64,000 nt of DNA from the NCBI RefSeq assembly GCF_001427905.1, contig NZ_LMEF01000034.1, positions 109,329 through 173,328 on the forward strand. The letters run 5' to 3'. Numbering within the stretch: position 1 is the first letter of the stretch; each line of letters starts with the position of its first letter. Positions 25,764 to 34,313 of the stretch are shown here, in pieces. Below the pieces are notes generated by a model. That model was not told where the DNA came from. It made no database searches and saw only the letters and a list, made by a program, of their open reading frames with translations. A program made the position numbers and the translations under genes. Origin of the DNA: Flavobacterium sp. Root420 (GTDB lineage: Bacteria; Bacteroidota; Bacteroidia; Flavobacteriales; Flavobacteriaceae).

Positions 25764-26886
25764 AATTTTGATTTTTATCAAATAAATCGTGACATCTTGC
25801 CAATGCATTTTCACCAAAATCGGATCTTGTTTTTGGATCTTTTAAAATTTTAAAAAAGTTCTCCAACTCAGAAACATCACTAAAAAGAAATCCTGTTTTG
25901 TTGTGCAGAACAGCATCTTTATTTCCAATAATATTAGTTGCGATAACTGGTTTTTGCAGTGCCATTGCTTCAAGTACAGCAATTGGCAATCCTTCCCAAA
26001 GGGATATTTGTAGATAAATGTCAATATTGTTTAGCTCTTGTAAAACAGTTTTTCGCTCTAAAATCCAGCCTGTAATTCTGATATTTGGAGCTGTAATTGA
26101 AGGTCTTAATTCACCGTCGCCAATCCATACAAAATTAAAATCAGGAAATTTTAAGGCAATATGATTTAGGAATTGTGGATTCTTTTGGAAAGTTATTCTT
26201 CCCATTACCCCAATAGTCAATTTTTCATTTTGATGAGAAACAAAATGTTTATGAACATTTGCAATGTCAATACCATTTCGAACTAATTTGGCATTGCCAA
26301 TTCCCTTTGCAATTTCAAATTCTGTATCGCCACAAGCAACAATTGTTCCTCCAAAAAAGCGCTGAAAATTTTTTTCAATTCTCCAATATATGTTTTTAAC
26401 CGTTTTTGAAATATCTGTTCTTAGAAAAGAATATCCGTGGGGAGTATAAAAGAGTTTCTTTTTTTTGAATAAGAAAAAATAAGCTACCCGACCCAAAGCA
26501 CCCGCTTTTGAAGAGTGGAGATGAATAACATCCGGATTGATTTTTTTGAGTTCTTTGACTAATTTATACGTAGATTTTAAATCCTGAACAGGAGAAAATT
26601 CGCGAACCATATTGACCTGGATCAGTTTAATCCCATCTGAAAATTCAGATTTAATTTTTTGAGCATCAATTTCTTTGCGATTGCCACTATAAATAATTGT
26701 GGTTTCTATGTTTTTGTTTATTTCATCATCTCCAAAGAAAGTCGATAAATCTCTAAAATATGTATAAACTCCGCCACCTAGAGCTTCAATAATGTGTACA
26801 ACTTTCAAAACAATGGATTTAATTGGGGGTAAAAATAGATAAATGAGTTTAATAATTTTCTGAAAAGATAAAACTTCTTTTAACAT
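25732..26886 (-). CDS. family 4 glycosyltransferase
   Basis: A 384-residue GT-B fold transferase on the opposite strand inside the polysaccharide cluster. The N-terminal IIEALGGGVYTYFRDL (acceptor side) and the C-terminal donor-binding part EGLPIAVLEAMALQKPVIATNIIGNKDAV carry the E-x7-E motif of retaining GT4 enzymes. The first 25 residues are hydrophobic and could be a membrane-associating extension; an internal start near VLKVVHIIEAL is also possible. The 3' end overlaps the ligase-like gene by 32 bases. Confidence 0.9.
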   Translation of the reverse strand: MLKEVLSFQKIIKLIYLFLPPIKSIVLKVVHIIEALGGGVYTYFRDLSTFFGDDEINKNIETTIIYSGNRKEIDAQKIKSEFSDGIKLIQVNMVREFSPVQDLKSTYKLVKELKKINPDVIHLHSSKAGALGRVAYFFLFKKKKLFYTPHGYSFLRTDISKTVKNIYWRIEKNFQRFFGGTIVACGDTEFEIAKGIGNAKLVRNGIDIANVHKHFVSHQNEKLTIGVMGRITFQKNPQFLNHIALKFPDFNFVWIGDGELRPSITAPNIRITGWILERKTVLQELNNIDIYLQISLWEGLPIAVLEAMALQKPVIATNIIGNKDAVLHNKTGFLFSDVSELENFFKILKDPKTRSDFGENALARCHDLFDKNQNFKQLLALYQE

Positions 26887-26923
26887 ATACTTTCAAGTGT
26901 AATTTAAAGGAAAGATATTTTAT

Positions 26924-26931
26924 TACATTTG
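26924..26931 (+). promoter_or_regulatory. -7 element for UDP-xylose synthase gene
   Basis: TACATTTG matches TAnnTTTG exactly and lies 58 bases upstream of the start codon. The position fits a new promoter after the opposite-strand glycosyltransferase gene. Confidence 0.4.
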
Positions 26932-26989
26932 TGCCTCTATCTTGGATTTTAAATCATATTAAAATTCGAAATGTTCAATTAAACCAATT

Positions 26990-27973
26990 ATGAAAAGAAT
27001 ACTTATTACCGGAGCAGCAGGATTTTTAGGATCACATTTATGTGACCGATTTATTAAAGAAGGCTATTTTGTTATTGGAATGGACAACCTGATTACGGGA
27101 GATCTTAAAAATATTGAGCATTTATTTAAGTTAGAAAACTTCGAATTTTACCATCACGATATCACCAAGTTTGTTCATATTCCGGGTGATTTAGATTATA
27201 TTTTGCATTTTGCTTCACCGGCAAGCCCAATTGATTATTTAAAGATTCCGATTCAGACTTTAAAAGTGGGATCACTGGGAACTCATAATTTGTTAGGATT
27301 GGCACGAGTTAAAAAAGCAAGAATTCTAATTGCATCAACTTCTGAAGTTTATGGAGACCCATTGGTTCACCCGCAAACGGAAGAATACTACGGAAATGTA
27401 AATACAATTGGCCCGCGCGGTGTTTACGACGAAGCCAAACGTTTTCAGGAATCAATCACAATGGCATACCATACTTTTCATGGTGTAGAAACCAGAATCG
27501 TGCGTATTTTTAATACCTATGGACCAAGAATGCGATTAAACGACGGACGCGTAATTCCGGCATTCATTGGCCAGGCACTTCGTGGAGAAGATTTAACGAT
27601 TTTTGGAGACGGAATGCAAACACGTTCATTTTGTTACGTAGACGATCAGGTCGAAGGTATTTTCAGGTTATTGCATTCTGATTATGTTTATCCGGTAAAC
27701 ATTGGAAATCCGGACGAAATCACGATTAAGGATTTTGCAGAAGAAATCATCAAGTTGACCGGTACCAACCAAAAAGTAGTATATCATCCATTACCAATAA
27801 ATGATCCTTTGCAGCGTCAGCCAGACACTACAAAAGCAAAAGAATTATTAGGCTGGGAAGCCAAAGTAAGCCGTTCTGAAGGAATGAAAATTACGTATGA
27901 CTATTTCAGATCGCTTTCTAAAGAAGAACTTTCAAAAGAAGAGCACAAAGATTTTTCAAGTTATATAAAATAA
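26990..27973 (+). CDS. UDP-glucuronate decarboxylase (UDP-xylose synthase)
   Basis: A 327-residue extended short-chain dehydrogenase. The NAD-binding GAAGFLG motif is at 8-14, the catalytic triad is Thr/Ser in STSEVYGDP (about 117-119) with Y146 and K150 of YDEAK, and RIFNTYGPRM is the UXS-type substrate loop. The family converts UDP-glucuronate to UDP-xylose. The presence of this gene suggests xylose, or a sugar derived from it, in the surface polysaccharide. It is followed 12 bases later by a GT2 gene. Confidence 0.92.
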   Translation: MKRILITGAAGFLGSHLCDRFIKEGYFVIGMDNLITGDLKNIEHLFKLENFEFYHHDITKFVHIPGDLDYILHFASPASPIDYLKIPIQTLKVGSLGTHNLLGLARVKKARILIASTSEVYGDPLVHPQTEEYYGNVNTIGPRGVYDEAKRFQESITMAYHTFHGVETRIVRIFNTYGPRMRLNDGRVIPAFIGQALRGEDLTIFGDGMQTRSFCYVDDQVEGIFRLLHSDYVYPVNIGNPDEITIKDFAEEIIKLTGTNQKVVYHPLPINDPLQRQPDTTKAKELLGWEAKVSRSEGMKITYDYFRSLSKEELSKEEHKDFSSYIK

Positions 27974-27985
27974 TCCCGAGCGTTA

Positions 27986-28753
27986 ATGAGTGAATTAGTT
28001 TCTATTATAACGCCAACTTACAATGCTGAAAAGTTCATTACCGAAACTTTAAAATCAGTTCAAAATCAAACGTACCAAAACTGGGAAATGATTTTGGTTG
28101 ATGACGCCTCGACGGATGAAACCGTAAAAATTATTTCTGATTTTGCTAAGAAAGACAGTAGAATAAAACTGTTTAAATTAGAAAAAAATTCAGGAAACGG
28201 TTTTGCCCGAAATATAGCTTTAGAAAAGGCGATCGGAAAATATATAGCTTATTTAGATGCTGATGATTTATGGTTTCCGATGAAATTGGAAAAGCAGATT
28301 CAGTTTTTAAAAGAGAATAATTTACATTTTACTTTCAGCTTTTACGACTGTATCGATGAAGAAGGAAATTCGTTAAACAGAAGAGTTGAAGCTCCGATAA
28401 ATCTGACTTACGATCAATTGTTTTTTTGCAATTACGTTGGCAATTTAACCGCCATTTACGACGCAGATTATTTCGGAAAAATAATTTTAGAAGCTACCCA
28501 AAAAAGACAAGATTGGCGTTTGTGGCTCACGATTTTAAAACAAATTCAGGTTACAAAACCAGTTCCCGAACCTTTAGCGTTTTACAGAATCAGAAAAGAT
28601 TCTATTTCATCATCAAAATTCAAATTAATCAAACACAACTTTGGCGTTTATAGAGAATTTCACGGCTTTAATTTTGTATTTTCTGTTTTACTGATGATGC
28701 GATTTTTATTCACGCAGTTGATTATAAAACCTAGATATATAAAGAAGATTTAG
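27986..28753 (+). CDS. family 2 glycosyltransferase
   Basis: A 255-residue GT2 enzyme, short form. The N-terminus LVSIITPTYNAEKFITETLKSVQNQTYQNWEMILVDDASTDET is diagnostic, and YLDADDLWFPMKLEKQ holds the D-x-D metal site. WRLWLTILKQ resembles TuaG/teichuronic-acid-type transferases of the same family. It ends the plus-strand part of the polysaccharide locus and is co-transcribed with the UDP-xylose synthase. The acceptor is unknown. Confidence 0.92.
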   Translation: MSELVSIITPTYNAEKFITETLKSVQNQTYQNWEMILVDDASTDETVKIISDFAKKDSRIKLFKLEKNSGNGFARNIALEKAIGKYIAYLDADDLWFPMKLEKQIQFLKENNLHFTFSFYDCIDEEGNSLNRRVEAPINLTYDQLFFCNYVGNLTAIYDADYFGKIILEATQKRQDWRLWLTILKQIQVTKPVPEPLAFYRIRKDSISSSKFKLIKHNFGVYREFHGFNFVFSVLLMMRFLFTQLIIKPRYIKKI

Positions 28754-28757
28754 CGCT

Positions 28758-28966
28758 CTTCAAGGTCACAATTTGTGACCTTGAAGAAATTGGGCTTAGT
28801 TTTATTTAATTTTAAATTTTGAGGTCACAATTTGTGACATCAAGTTTGCGGGTTAATTCTATAAGATCACAGTTTGTGATCTTATAGAATTTTAATATAT
28901 CTTCTAAATCTTGATTTCGCAAATTGCGACTTCAAGATTGCTGTTTAAGGTCGCAATTTGCGACCT
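28758..28966. repeat. Array of five palindromes (GGTCACAATTTGTGACC family)
   Basis: Five palindromes sit between two genes: 28758-28786 (14-base perfect arms), 28819-28843 (one mismatch), 28857-28889 (15-base arms, GATCACA variant), 28908-28938 (TTCGCAA variant, two mismatches) and 28948-28966 (GGTCGCAATTTGCGACC). All share the core GTCRCAATTTGYGAC or a close variant. Gaps between them are 9 to 32 bases. A sixth perfect copy lies inside the ORF6N gene (29270-29300). The first could double as a terminator, but no T run follows. Confidence 0.9.
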
Positions 28967-28976
28967 CCAATTCTAA

Positions 28977-29498
28977 TTATTTCTTATATCCAATTTTTAC
29001 TCTTTCACTTTCGTTTTCTTTTTTCTCTGTCAATTCATCCAAGTAAGAAAAAACTAATTCTATATTTTTATCATGATTTTCCAATTTTTTTTGAATCTGA
29101 ATAATATCAACTTTAATTTCAGTTGTATCTAAAAGCATTTGTCTCACTTTGGTAAAAATGCGCATAATTTGAATATTGGTTTGAATGGCCTTGTCGCTTT
29201 TTAAGACACTGGACAACATTAAAACCCCGTGTTCAGTAAAAACAGATGGAAGTATTCTTGTTCCTCCCCAACTTGAGGTCACAATTTGTGACCTCAAGTT
29301 ATCAAATTCAGTTTGTGATAATTCAAACATTAAATCTTCGGGAAACCTTGAAATGTTTCTTTTGATAGCCTGTTTCAAAACTTTTGTTTCAATTCCATAT
29401 AACATTGCCAAATCACGATCAAGCATCACTTTTTGATTGCGGATAAAGTATATTTTGTTTGAAATGGTTTCTTCTGAAAGTAGAGATTGATCGTCCAT
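28977..29498 (-). CDS. ORF6N domain DNA-binding protein
   Basis: A 173-residue protein with an N-terminal ORF6N/KilA-N-like domain: YFIRNQKVMLDRDLAMLYGIETKVLKQAIKRNISRFPEDLMFELSQTEF, then LRSQIVTSSWGGTRILPSVFTEHGVLMLSSVL. A charged helical C-terminal part follows. Such domains occur in phage antirepressors and as stand-alone chromosomal genes widespread in Bacteroidota. The codons for LRSQIVTSS form a perfect 31-base palindrome (29270-29300) of the same family as the five palindromes just downstream. No other phage gene is close. DNA binding is a family expectation; the target is unknown. Confidence 0.88.
   Translation of the reverse strand: MDDQSLLSEETISNKIYFIRNQKVMLDRDLAMLYGIETKVLKQAIKRNISRFPEDLMFELSQTEFDNLRSQIVTSSWGGTRILPSVFTEHGVLMLSSVLKSDKAIQTNIQIMRIFTKVRQMLLDTTEIKVDIIQIQKKLENHDKNIELVFSYLDELTEKKENESERVKIGYKK
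29270..29300. repeat. Intragenic copy of the palindrome in the ORF6N gene
   Basis: Two perfect 15-base arms (AACTTGAGGTCACAA / TTGTGACCTCAAGTT) flank a single central T. On the coding strand it specifies residues NLRSQIVTSS. It shares the GGTCACAATTTGTGACC core with the array at 28758-28966. Confidence 0.9.
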
Positions 29499-29539
29499 AA
29501 GTTTTAATTAGCAAAAACAAATGTAAGATTTTATTTATA

Positions 29540-30871
29540 TTATAGATAAGATTTAAATTGCTTTAATTTTCCGCGATTAGTTCTTTCTAAAACTTTTTTT
29601 CGGGTAAAAGTGAAATTTAAATTGGGTTCAAGATACAATGAAATTGCTTCTTCAATTTTTTGAATTTGTTTCGAATCTAATTCATTTTCAGAAACGTATT
29701 CAATTTCAAAAGTAGCTAATTGGGTTTGTTTGATGATAAATTCTTTGACATTTCCATCATCTTCAATTATGCTTTTGGTCACATAATAAAAGGTTAATCC
29801 AGGCGATTTTTTTCCACTTGGTAAAATGGCAACATCGTTTGTTCTTCCAATTAATTTCTTTAGAATTGGCTTTTGCGGAGTACTTTTTTCATCTAAAACT
29901 CCGATGTCGCCAATTTCATATCTGATAAAAGGATTGGCTTTGTTGAATAAAGAAGTAATCACAATTCGGCCTTCTTCCCCGTAAGGGAGAACCTTATTAT
30001 TTTCGTCTAAAATCTCTACAAAAAGTGTCTCAGCATTTATTTGCCATTCGCCTTTTGGGTTTTCAAAAGCAATTAAATCCAATTCTGAAGCTCCATATTC
30101 ATTGATAATCGGAATACCGAATTGCTTTTCCAACAACTTTTTATCCGATTCAAAAAGCATTTCCGAAGTAACAAAACAAGCTTTTAAAGTCGGACAGATT
30201 TCTCTTAGAATAAAATTTTTCTGTTCTAAATACTTCGCAAACAAAACAATCGAACTGGTATAACCGTTGAGGTAATCGAATTTTTTGGTTTTGAATTTCT
30301 GCAGAAATTTTTCCAGAACTTCATCAGACAAATCGAAAACCGGAAATCGAAAACGACGGCTTAAAAAATCTTTAAAACGTTCTTTTTGATTACCAACAAA
30401 ATCCATCGGAATACCATAAAAACGGGCCTGATACGAATGATTAAAATCGATATTGAACCAACCAAAACGCATAATATTCGAAGCCCAGGTCAAGGCGTGC
30501 GAATATTTATCTTTGGCAAAAACAAAAGGAGTTCCACTGGATCCGGATGTTTTGTTGAGATAAACATTTTTTAAAGTATACCCTTTTGAAAGCCTTTCTT
30601 CGAGCGGTTTTTGAAGATTCTGTTTGTTCAAAATGGGTAAATCTTCCCATTTTGGAGCAATTTTGTTTCCAACTAATTCCTGATAAAACGAATTGTTTTG
30701 CAAATGAAAAGCAACAATTTCGTGTTTTTTATTTTGAAGGAAAGTGAGATATTCCTCTTCAGTTAATTTCACAATTCGGTCCAATTCGGCTTTAGCTTTC
30801 TGTATCGGAAAACCATTTAATTGAAGCGAAATATCGAAAAGAGAAATCATTTTTTGAAGATTAATTTTCAT
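29540..30871 (-). CDS. CapK/phenylacetate-CoA-ligase-like adenylate-forming protein
   Basis: A 443-residue member of the PaaK/CapK branch of adenylate-forming enzymes. The phosphate loop is NKTSGSSGTPFVF (about 108-120); NEYGASELDLIAFE (about 255) is the second signature, and RYEIGDIG follows. CapK-type proteins are often found in capsule and polysaccharide loci, where they are thought to handle acyl groups; fatty-acid or phenylacetate activation is an alternative. I choose the ATG at 30871; a TTG lies one codon earlier. It is divergent from purD. Confidence 0.85.
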   Translation of the reverse strand: MKINLQKMISLFDISLQLNGFPIQKAKAELDRIVKLTEEEYLTFLQNKKHEIVAFHLQNNSFYQELVGNKIAPKWEDLPILNKQNLQKPLEERLSKGYTLKNVYLNKTSGSSGTPFVFAKDKYSHALTWASNIMRFGWFNIDFNHSYQARFYGIPMDFVGNQKERFKDFLSRRFRFPVFDLSDEVLEKFLQKFKTKKFDYLNGYTSSIVLFAKYLEQKNFILREICPTLKACFVTSEMLFESDKKLLEKQFGIPIINEYGASELDLIAFENPKGEWQINAETLFVEILDENNKVLPYGEEGRIVITSLFNKANPFIRYEIGDIGVLDEKSTPQKPILKKLIGRTNDVAILPSGKKSPGLTFYYVTKSIIEDDGNVKEFIIKQTQLATFEIEYVSENELDSKQIQKIEEAISLYLEPNLNFTFTRKKVLERTNRGKLKQFKSYL

Positions 30872-30953
30872 CAAAAATAATATTATCCAACTATTAACAG
30901 AGAAGAATCACGAACTTTTTAAGATTTAATTATTTTTTACGTGTAAAAGCAAT

Positions 30954-30961
30954 TATTTTTG
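30954..30961 (+). promoter_or_regulatory. -7 element for purD
   Basis: TATTTTTG matches TAnnTTTG and ends 25 bases before the purD ATG. No convincing -33 TTG. Confidence 0.4.
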
Positions 30962-30986
30962 CACCACAACTAAATACAACTATACC

Positions 30987-32261
30987 ATGACAATTTTATT
31001 ATTGGGATCAGGCGGAAGAGAGCATGCTTTTGCGTGGAAAATGATTCAGAGTCCGCTTTGCGAAAAACTTTTTGTTGCACCAGGAAATGCGGGAACAGCC
31101 GGAATCGCTACAAACGTTGCAATGTCTCCAACGGATTTTGATGCCATAAAAGCATTTGTACTAAAAGAAAATGTAAAAATGGTAGTCGTTGGACCTGAAG
31201 ATCCATTGGTAAAAGGTATTTACGATTATTTTAAAAACGACGAAAGTTTAAATCATATTCCGGTTATTGGGCCATCAAAATTAGGGGCTCAATTAGAAGG
31301 AAGTAAGGAATTTGCTAAAGAATTCCTGATGAAACACAATATTCCAACAGCAGCTTACGATAGTTTTACTGCTGAAACTGTTGAAAACGGATGTGCATTC
31401 TTAGAAACTTTACAACCGCCTTATGTTTTAAAAGCAGATGGATTGGCGGCCGGAAAAGGAGTTTTGATTATTCAGGATCTTGAAGAGGCTAAGACGGAAT
31501 TAAGAAATATGCTGGTTCACGAAAAATTTGGTGCAGCAAGTTCAAAAGTAGTTATTGAGGAATTTTTGGACGGAATCGAATTAAGCTGTTTCGTTTTAAC
31601 AGACGGAAAAAGCTATAAAATACTTCCAACAGCAAAAGATTACAAACGTATTGGCGAAGGCGATAGAGGACTAAACACAGGCGGAATGGGAGCTGTTTCT
31701 CCAGTTCCTTATGTTGATGCTGTTTTGATGGAAAAAATCGAAACCCGTATTGTAAAACCAACAATCGAAGGTTTTCAAAAAGACGGAATCGAATATAAAG
31801 GATTTGTATTTATTGGTTTGATCAATGTAAAAAACGAACCAATCGTTATTGAATACAATGTAAGAATGGGTGATCCTGAAACTGAGGTTGTAGTGCCAAG
31901 ATTAAAATCAGATTTAGTTGAATTGTTCTTGTCAGTTGCAAATCAGGAATTAGATACTTTCGAATTAGAAGTTGATCCAAGAAGTGCGACTACAATCATG
32001 GTTGTTTCTGGAGGATATCCTGAAGAATTTGAAAAAGGAAAAGTAATTACAGGTTTAGAAAATATTACAGATTCTATTGTTTTTCACGCAGGAACAAAAT
32101 TAGATGACAATAATGTCGTTAGTAATGGAGGACGTGTATTGACTGTAACATCATATGGAGACGATTTCCAACAGGCCATAAAAAAATCTTACCAAAACAT
32201 AGATAAACTAAATTTTGATAAGATGTATTTTAGAAAAGATATTGGCTTCGACTTACTTTAA
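30987..32261 (+). CDS. phosphoribosylamine-glycine ligase
   Basis: A 424-residue GAR synthetase of purine biosynthesis, joining glycine to phosphoribosylamine with ATP. The N-terminal GSGGREHAFAWK (7-18), ATP-grasp loop LKADGLAAGKGV, and C-terminal EYNVRMGDPETEV motif are intact. It stands alone, outside a pur operon, and its last 9 bases overlap the convergent DUF6341 gene. Confidence 0.96.
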   Translation: MTILLLGSGGREHAFAWKMIQSPLCEKLFVAPGNAGTAGIATNVAMSPTDFDAIKAFVLKENVKMVVVGPEDPLVKGIYDYFKNDESLNHIPVIGPSKLGAQLEGSKEFAKEFLMKHNIPTAAYDSFTAETVENGCAFLETLQPPYVLKADGLAAGKGVLIIQDLEEAKTELRNMLVHEKFGAASSKVVIEEFLDGIELSCFVLTDGKSYKILPTAKDYKRIGEGDRGLNTGGMGAVSPVPYVDAVLMEKIETRIVKPTIEGFQKDGIEYKGFVFIGLINVKNEPIVIEYNVRMGDPETEVVVPRLKSDLVELFLSVANQELDTFELEVDPRSATTIMVVSGGYPEEFEKGKVITGLENITDSIVFHAGTKLDDNNVVSNGGRVLTVTSYGDDFQQAIKKSYQNIDKLNFDKMYFRKDIGFDLL

Positions 32262-32483
32262 AAAAGAGTGAGCAGTAGTATCTTGGTTTTCTGTTCCGGC
32301 ATCATCAAAAATGCGTAATTGTTTAATCCAATAAACGATTGCGCATGCGCAGATGATCATAAAAATCCAGTTAATTGTGCTTGCAGCAAACCAGCTAACT
32401 AGTTCCAAACGACGTAAAAAGTCAAGAGGAGCAAACAAAATGTTAACGAATAAGTATTGTATTCCTTCGAAAAAAGCTGTCAT
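32253..32483 (-). CDS. DUF6341 family small membrane protein
   Basis: A 76-residue protein with an N-terminal amphipathic part (AFFEGIQYLFVNILFAPLDFLRRLE), one clear membrane helix (about 33-53, TINWIFMIICACAIVYWI) and a short polar tail. I recognise it as the flavobacterial DUF6341 family, usually found close to DUF6427 and upp as here. Function unknown. It overlaps the purD 3' end by 9 bases. Confidence 0.75.
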   Translation of the reverse strand: MTAFFEGIQYLFVNILFAPLDFLRRLELVSWFAASTINWIFMIICACAIVYWIKQLRIFDDAGTENQDTTAHSFLK

Positions 32484-32624
32484 AATTTATAAAATTATAT
32501 GTTATTTATTGTTTTGTAACGCATTGAAGACAAAATTCAGATAATAGAATCTTTTTTCAACTTGTTGGGTTTTCCTTTTTAAACAAGTATTATATTTACA
32601 ATCACAAAAGTATAAAATATCCTT

Positions 32625-33554
32625 ATGATAACAAGTGTTTTTAAAAAATCTACGCCATTAAATTATTCTTTGGTCGTAATTTTAATACTGGTTTTCTTTT
32701 TTCTGTTTCAAATTCAGGAACCATCATGGATGAGTTCTTATTTTTTGGCGTTTCAAAAGTTAAGTTTATTATGCTTTATTTTAGCTTCTTTTTTTCTGAT
32801 AAATTTTATTGTCAAAAAGAACGGACTCAGTAAAGACAACGGTTATTCGATACTTTTCTATTTGTTGTTTATCTTATTTTTCCCCACAATATTCAATAAT
32901 CCCAATGTTATATATGCCAACTTTTTTCTGTTATTGGCGCTTCGAAGATTAATTTCATTGCAATCTTTAAAAGCTTCCAAAGAAAAAATATTTGATGCGT
33001 CTTTTTGGATTTTAGTAGCTTCATTATTTCAGTTTTGGTGTATTCTCTTTCTTATTTTGGTTTTTATTTCAATTGTTTTTCACGTTTCAAGAGATTATAG
33101 AAACTGGGTTTTACCATTTATAGCACTGCTAGCCGTTACAATTATGTTTTTTTTGATATCGTTAATTTTTCATTTTGATGCGATTGCATTTTTTGAAAAA
33201 CGAGCCGTAATCGATTTGAATATAAATTATTTTAAGAATAATTATGAAAATGGAGCGCTTTCAATTTACGTTGCAGTAGCCTTATTTTTTGTAGTTTCAA
33301 TACTAACAACTTTATCAAACAGACCCCAAATTGTACATACTTCCTATAAAAAAGTAGTAGCCTGTTTTTTTATTGCAGCTTTTGTTTTTATTCTTTCTCC
33401 AAACAAAAGCAATGATTTCTTGCTGTTTAGCATTACCCCTTTAACAATTATGGCGTCGAGTCATATTGAATATATGCAACAGAAATTAAACAATGAAATT
33501 GTATTTTATGTACTTATTTGTTGCAGTTTGTTTACGTTTTTCTCTCAACTATAA
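32625..33554 (+). CDS. DUF6427 family membrane protein
   Basis: A 309-residue protein with about eight hydrophobic segments, matching the flavobacterial DUF6427 family next to upp. No catalytic motif is visible. The pattern of helices resembles EpsG/Wzy-like membrane proteins, but I would not assign a function. It is convergent with upp and overlaps it by 6 bases. Confidence 0.75.
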   Translation: MITSVFKKSTPLNYSLVVILILVFFFLFQIQEPSWMSSYFLAFQKLSLLCFILASFFLINFIVKKNGLSKDNGYSILFYLLFILFFPTIFNNPNVIYANFFLLLALRRLISLQSLKASKEKIFDASFWILVASLFQFWCILFLILVFISIVFHVSRDYRNWVLPFIALLAVTIMFFLISLIFHFDAIAFFEKRAVIDLNINYFKNNYENGALSIYVAVALFFVVSILTTLSNRPQIVHTSYKKVVACFFIAAFVFILSPNKSNDFLLFSITPLTIMASSHIEYMQQKLNNEIVFYVLICCSLFTFFSQL

Positions 33555-34202
33555 TTTGCTTCCGTAAGCAAGATCACCGGCATCACCAAGTCCGGGCACA
33601 ATGTAGTTTTTATCATTTAATTTTTCGTCTAAAGCAGCAACCCACAAATGACAGTTGTCAGGAAGATTTTTTTCAAGGTGCGCAACTCCTTCAGGTGCAG
33701 CGATAACGACTACAATATGAATTTCTTTTGGAACGGCATTCTGAACTAATTTTTCATGTACCGCCACAATAGATTGACCAGTTGCCAACATCGGATCAAG
33801 AAGTAAAACCGTTTTATTATTTAAGTTCGAAAGTGCCTGATATTCTACTAAAATTTCAAAAGCATCATCGTTATTTGGATGGTGTCTGCAGGCTGAAACA
33901 AAGCTGTTTTCTGCCTGATCGAAATAATTTAAAAAGCCATTGTGAAGCGGTAATCCAGCTCTTAAAATGGAGCACAAAACCAAATCACTTTCTATTTCTG
34001 TCGTTTTTTTAATGCCAAGCGGCGTTTGGATTTCTACATTTTTATAAGACAAATCTTTGCTTAATTCATAGGCCATAATTTCGCCAATTCGTTCGATATT
34101 TCTTCGAAAACGCATGCTGTCATTTTGAACATTTACATTTCTGATTTGACCCAAAAAGTGATTTAGTACGCTATTATTTTCAGATATATAATGAATTTTC
34201 AT
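33549..34202 (-). CDS. uracil phosphoribosyltransferase
   Basis: A 217-residue salvage enzyme that makes UMP from uracil and PRPP. The PRPP-binding loop LLLDPMLATGQSI (about 132-144) and the uracil-binding C-terminal YIVPGLGDAGDLAYG (about 199-213) are diagnostic. Length is normal. It is divergent from the DUF4254 gene, whose real start lies well outside the upp coding region. Confidence 0.95.
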   Translation of the reverse strand: MKIHYISENNSVLNHFLGQIRNVNVQNDSMRFRRNIERIGEIMAYELSKDLSYKNVEIQTPLGIKKTTEIESDLVLCSILRAGLPLHNGFLNYFDQAENSFVSACRHHPNNDDAFEILVEYQALSNLNNKTVLLLDPMLATGQSIVAVHEKLVQNAVPKEIHIVVVIAAPEGVAHLEKNLPDNCHLWVAALDEKLNDKNYIVPGLGDAGDLAYGSKL

Positions 34203-34285
34203 GTGGAGTTTTTAGAATTATCAATGATTTGTGATACTAAAATGAAAAAACAATCGTTTTTTTCACACTATAAAAGTATAAAAAG

Positions 34286-34293
34286 TATCTTTG
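34286..34293 (+). promoter_or_regulatory. -7 element for the DUF4254-GT9 operon
   Basis: TATCTTTG, an exact TAnnTTTG match, 20 bases before the ATG at 34314. It supports that start over in-frame codons further upstream (34191), which would overlap the upp start. Confidence 0.55.
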
Positions 34294-34313
34294 TATCTCT
34301 AATAAATAAAGAC

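Noticed and set aside
28758..28966. CRISPR array at the palindromes
   Set aside because: Spacing is irregular, copies differ, and spacers are only 9-32 bases long; no cas genes.
28977..29498. Prophage remnant because of the ORF6N domain
   Set aside because: Single gene without integrase, terminase or other phage neighbours; such stand-alone genes are common in Bacteroidota.
34191..34313. N-terminal extension of the DUF4254 protein
   Set aside because: It overlaps the upp start and contains the TATCTTTG promoter element; the family begins at MFSKLAYS.
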